The position numbers were made by a program, and so were the translations under genes. A model generated the notes under the pieces. That model was not told where the DNA came from. It saw only the letters and a program-made list of their open reading frames with translations, and searched no databases. Below, piece by piece: positions 63,594-64,000 of a DNA stretch of 64,000 bases (position 1 is the first letter of the stretch; every line of letters begins with the position of its first letter). The stretch is from Diaporthe sp. PMI_573 (Eukaryota; Ascomycota; Sordariomycetes; Diaporthales; Diaporthaceae), in assembly GCA_021399435.1 (NCBI GenBank), contig JAJTUP010000076.1:124001-188000 (forward strand), written 5' to 3'.

Positions 63594-63804
63594 TGTTGGA
63601 GAAGTAGCATGGATGATAAGTGTTGCATAGGCAGCCACAGGAAACGGTGTCACACGATTACGCGTGAATCGTCAGAACAGTGTTACAGGTCTGTTGCAGG
63701 GTCAGCAGGTCTAGTGTCATACCTCGCCTCTTTACCTATAAGAAGGAGGAGAGCAAGAACAACCATGATGAGAAAGAGACAGGAGACAATCATTCCGATC
63801 ATCA
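63594..63804 (+). mobile_element. Putative 5' LTR of a retrotransposon running out of the window
   Basis: TGTTGGAGAAGTAG opens and GATCATCA closes a 211-bp unit (TG...CA). TGTTGGA starts are common for Copia-type LTRs, and a TATAAG string lies inside near 63739. An ORF starts 77 bp after it. The partner LTR would be outside the window, so this is unproven. Confidence 0.35.
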
Positions 63805-63880
63805 TTAGATTATGAGTTACCGGTACCTAGTGAGAGCGCGCGGTCCGGCAGTCTGCTGCCTCGACTTTCAATATTGAATT

Positions 63881-64000
63881 ATGAGTTCATCTTCAAAAGT
63901 TATCACTGATACCCTTACTCGATCACAGACTAGAGCATCACCCGATGATCTGCCCTTCGAATCATCTAGCTTCGACGTCATTTTCCGCACCACTCATCCA
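63881..64000 (+). CDS. 5' end of an ORF cut by the window edge, possibly gag
   Basis: ATG at 63881 followed by 40 open codons to the edge (MSSSSKVITDTLTRSQTRAS, PDDLPFESSSFDVIFRTTHP). Ser/Thr-rich start. Its position behind a putative LTR suggests a retrotransposon gag, but no gag motif is yet reached. Confidence 0.35.
   Translation, partial: MSSSSKVITDTLTRSQTRASPDDLPFESSSFDVIFRTTHP

Noticed and set aside
1..64000. A Starship-type giant mobile element
   Set aside because: No DUF3435 tyrosine recombinase or characteristic cargo (DUF3723, ferric reductase, patatin-like genes) was recognised in any frame.

Overview
The window looks like an accessory, transposon-dense stretch of a filamentous ascomycete (Pezizomycotina) chromosome. 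The evidence is short introns (46-104 bp) with fungal donor, branch-point and acceptor signals, and fungus-specific families: an FTA2-like kinase fold, DUF3716, 2EXR, Fungal_trans_2, a LaeA-like methyltransferase, Fot/pogo transposases and fungal hAT elements. No rRNA, tRNA, CRISPR or bacterial-type operon was seen. Most of the sequence is AT-rich and non-coding, with genes as islands of more balanced composition.

Layout. 0-7 kb: an ankyrin-like ORF, a LINE fragment, a 203-bp solo LTR with target duplication, a divergent Skp1-like gene, and retro-gag and hAT remnants. 7-13 kb: a frameshifted C2H2-finger gene, miniature repeats and a truncated copy of an FTA2-like gene. 13-20 kb: a decayed pogo transposase, a coding fragment, a pogo-type HTH remnant, the N-lobe only of a casein kinase 1, and a two-exon hypothetical gene. 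19.5-24 kb is almost empty. 24-32 kb: a gag ORF, hypothetical ORFs, two hAT pieces, and a TPR-2EXR gene broken by one stop codon. 32.8-33.5 kb: an apparently intact DUF3716 gene. 33.7-37.2 kb: a mosaic of Helitron helicase, hAT, transcription-factor domain and broken cyclin. 38-39 kb: a two-exon gene. 40-41.7 kb: hAT. 42.6-44.3 kb: an intact-looking cytochrome P450. 44.7 kb: a second solo LTR. 46-50 kb: a small Cys-rich ORF, hAT, and the complete two-exon FTA2-like gene. 51-53.2 kb: a long open gypsy-type RT-RNase H frame. 53.5 kb: a 263-bp near-identical inverted copy of sequence at 36 kb. 54.8-56.5 kb: an eight-exon LaeA-like methyltransferase. 57.4-60.4 kb: a Fot/pogo element with 128-bp TIRs and TA duplication. 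61.4 kb: a small RNase III-fold gene with a degenerate active site. The right edge holds a putative LTR and the start of another ORF.

The best host-gene candidates are the Skp1-like, DUF3716, P450, FTA2-like, methyltransferase, RNase III-like and 38-39 kb genes. They do not form one recognisable pathway. A P450, a LaeA-like methyltransferase and a transcription-factor remnant within 20 kb could be leftovers of a metabolite locus, but no backbone synthase is present. Pieces of unrelated genes (cyclin, CK1, FTA2, transcription factor) beside Helitron and hAT sequence suggest repeated gene capture or segmental duplication followed by decay. Gene models with introns were built by eye from splice signals and reading-frame phase. 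Homology calls rest on recognised motifs, not database searches.
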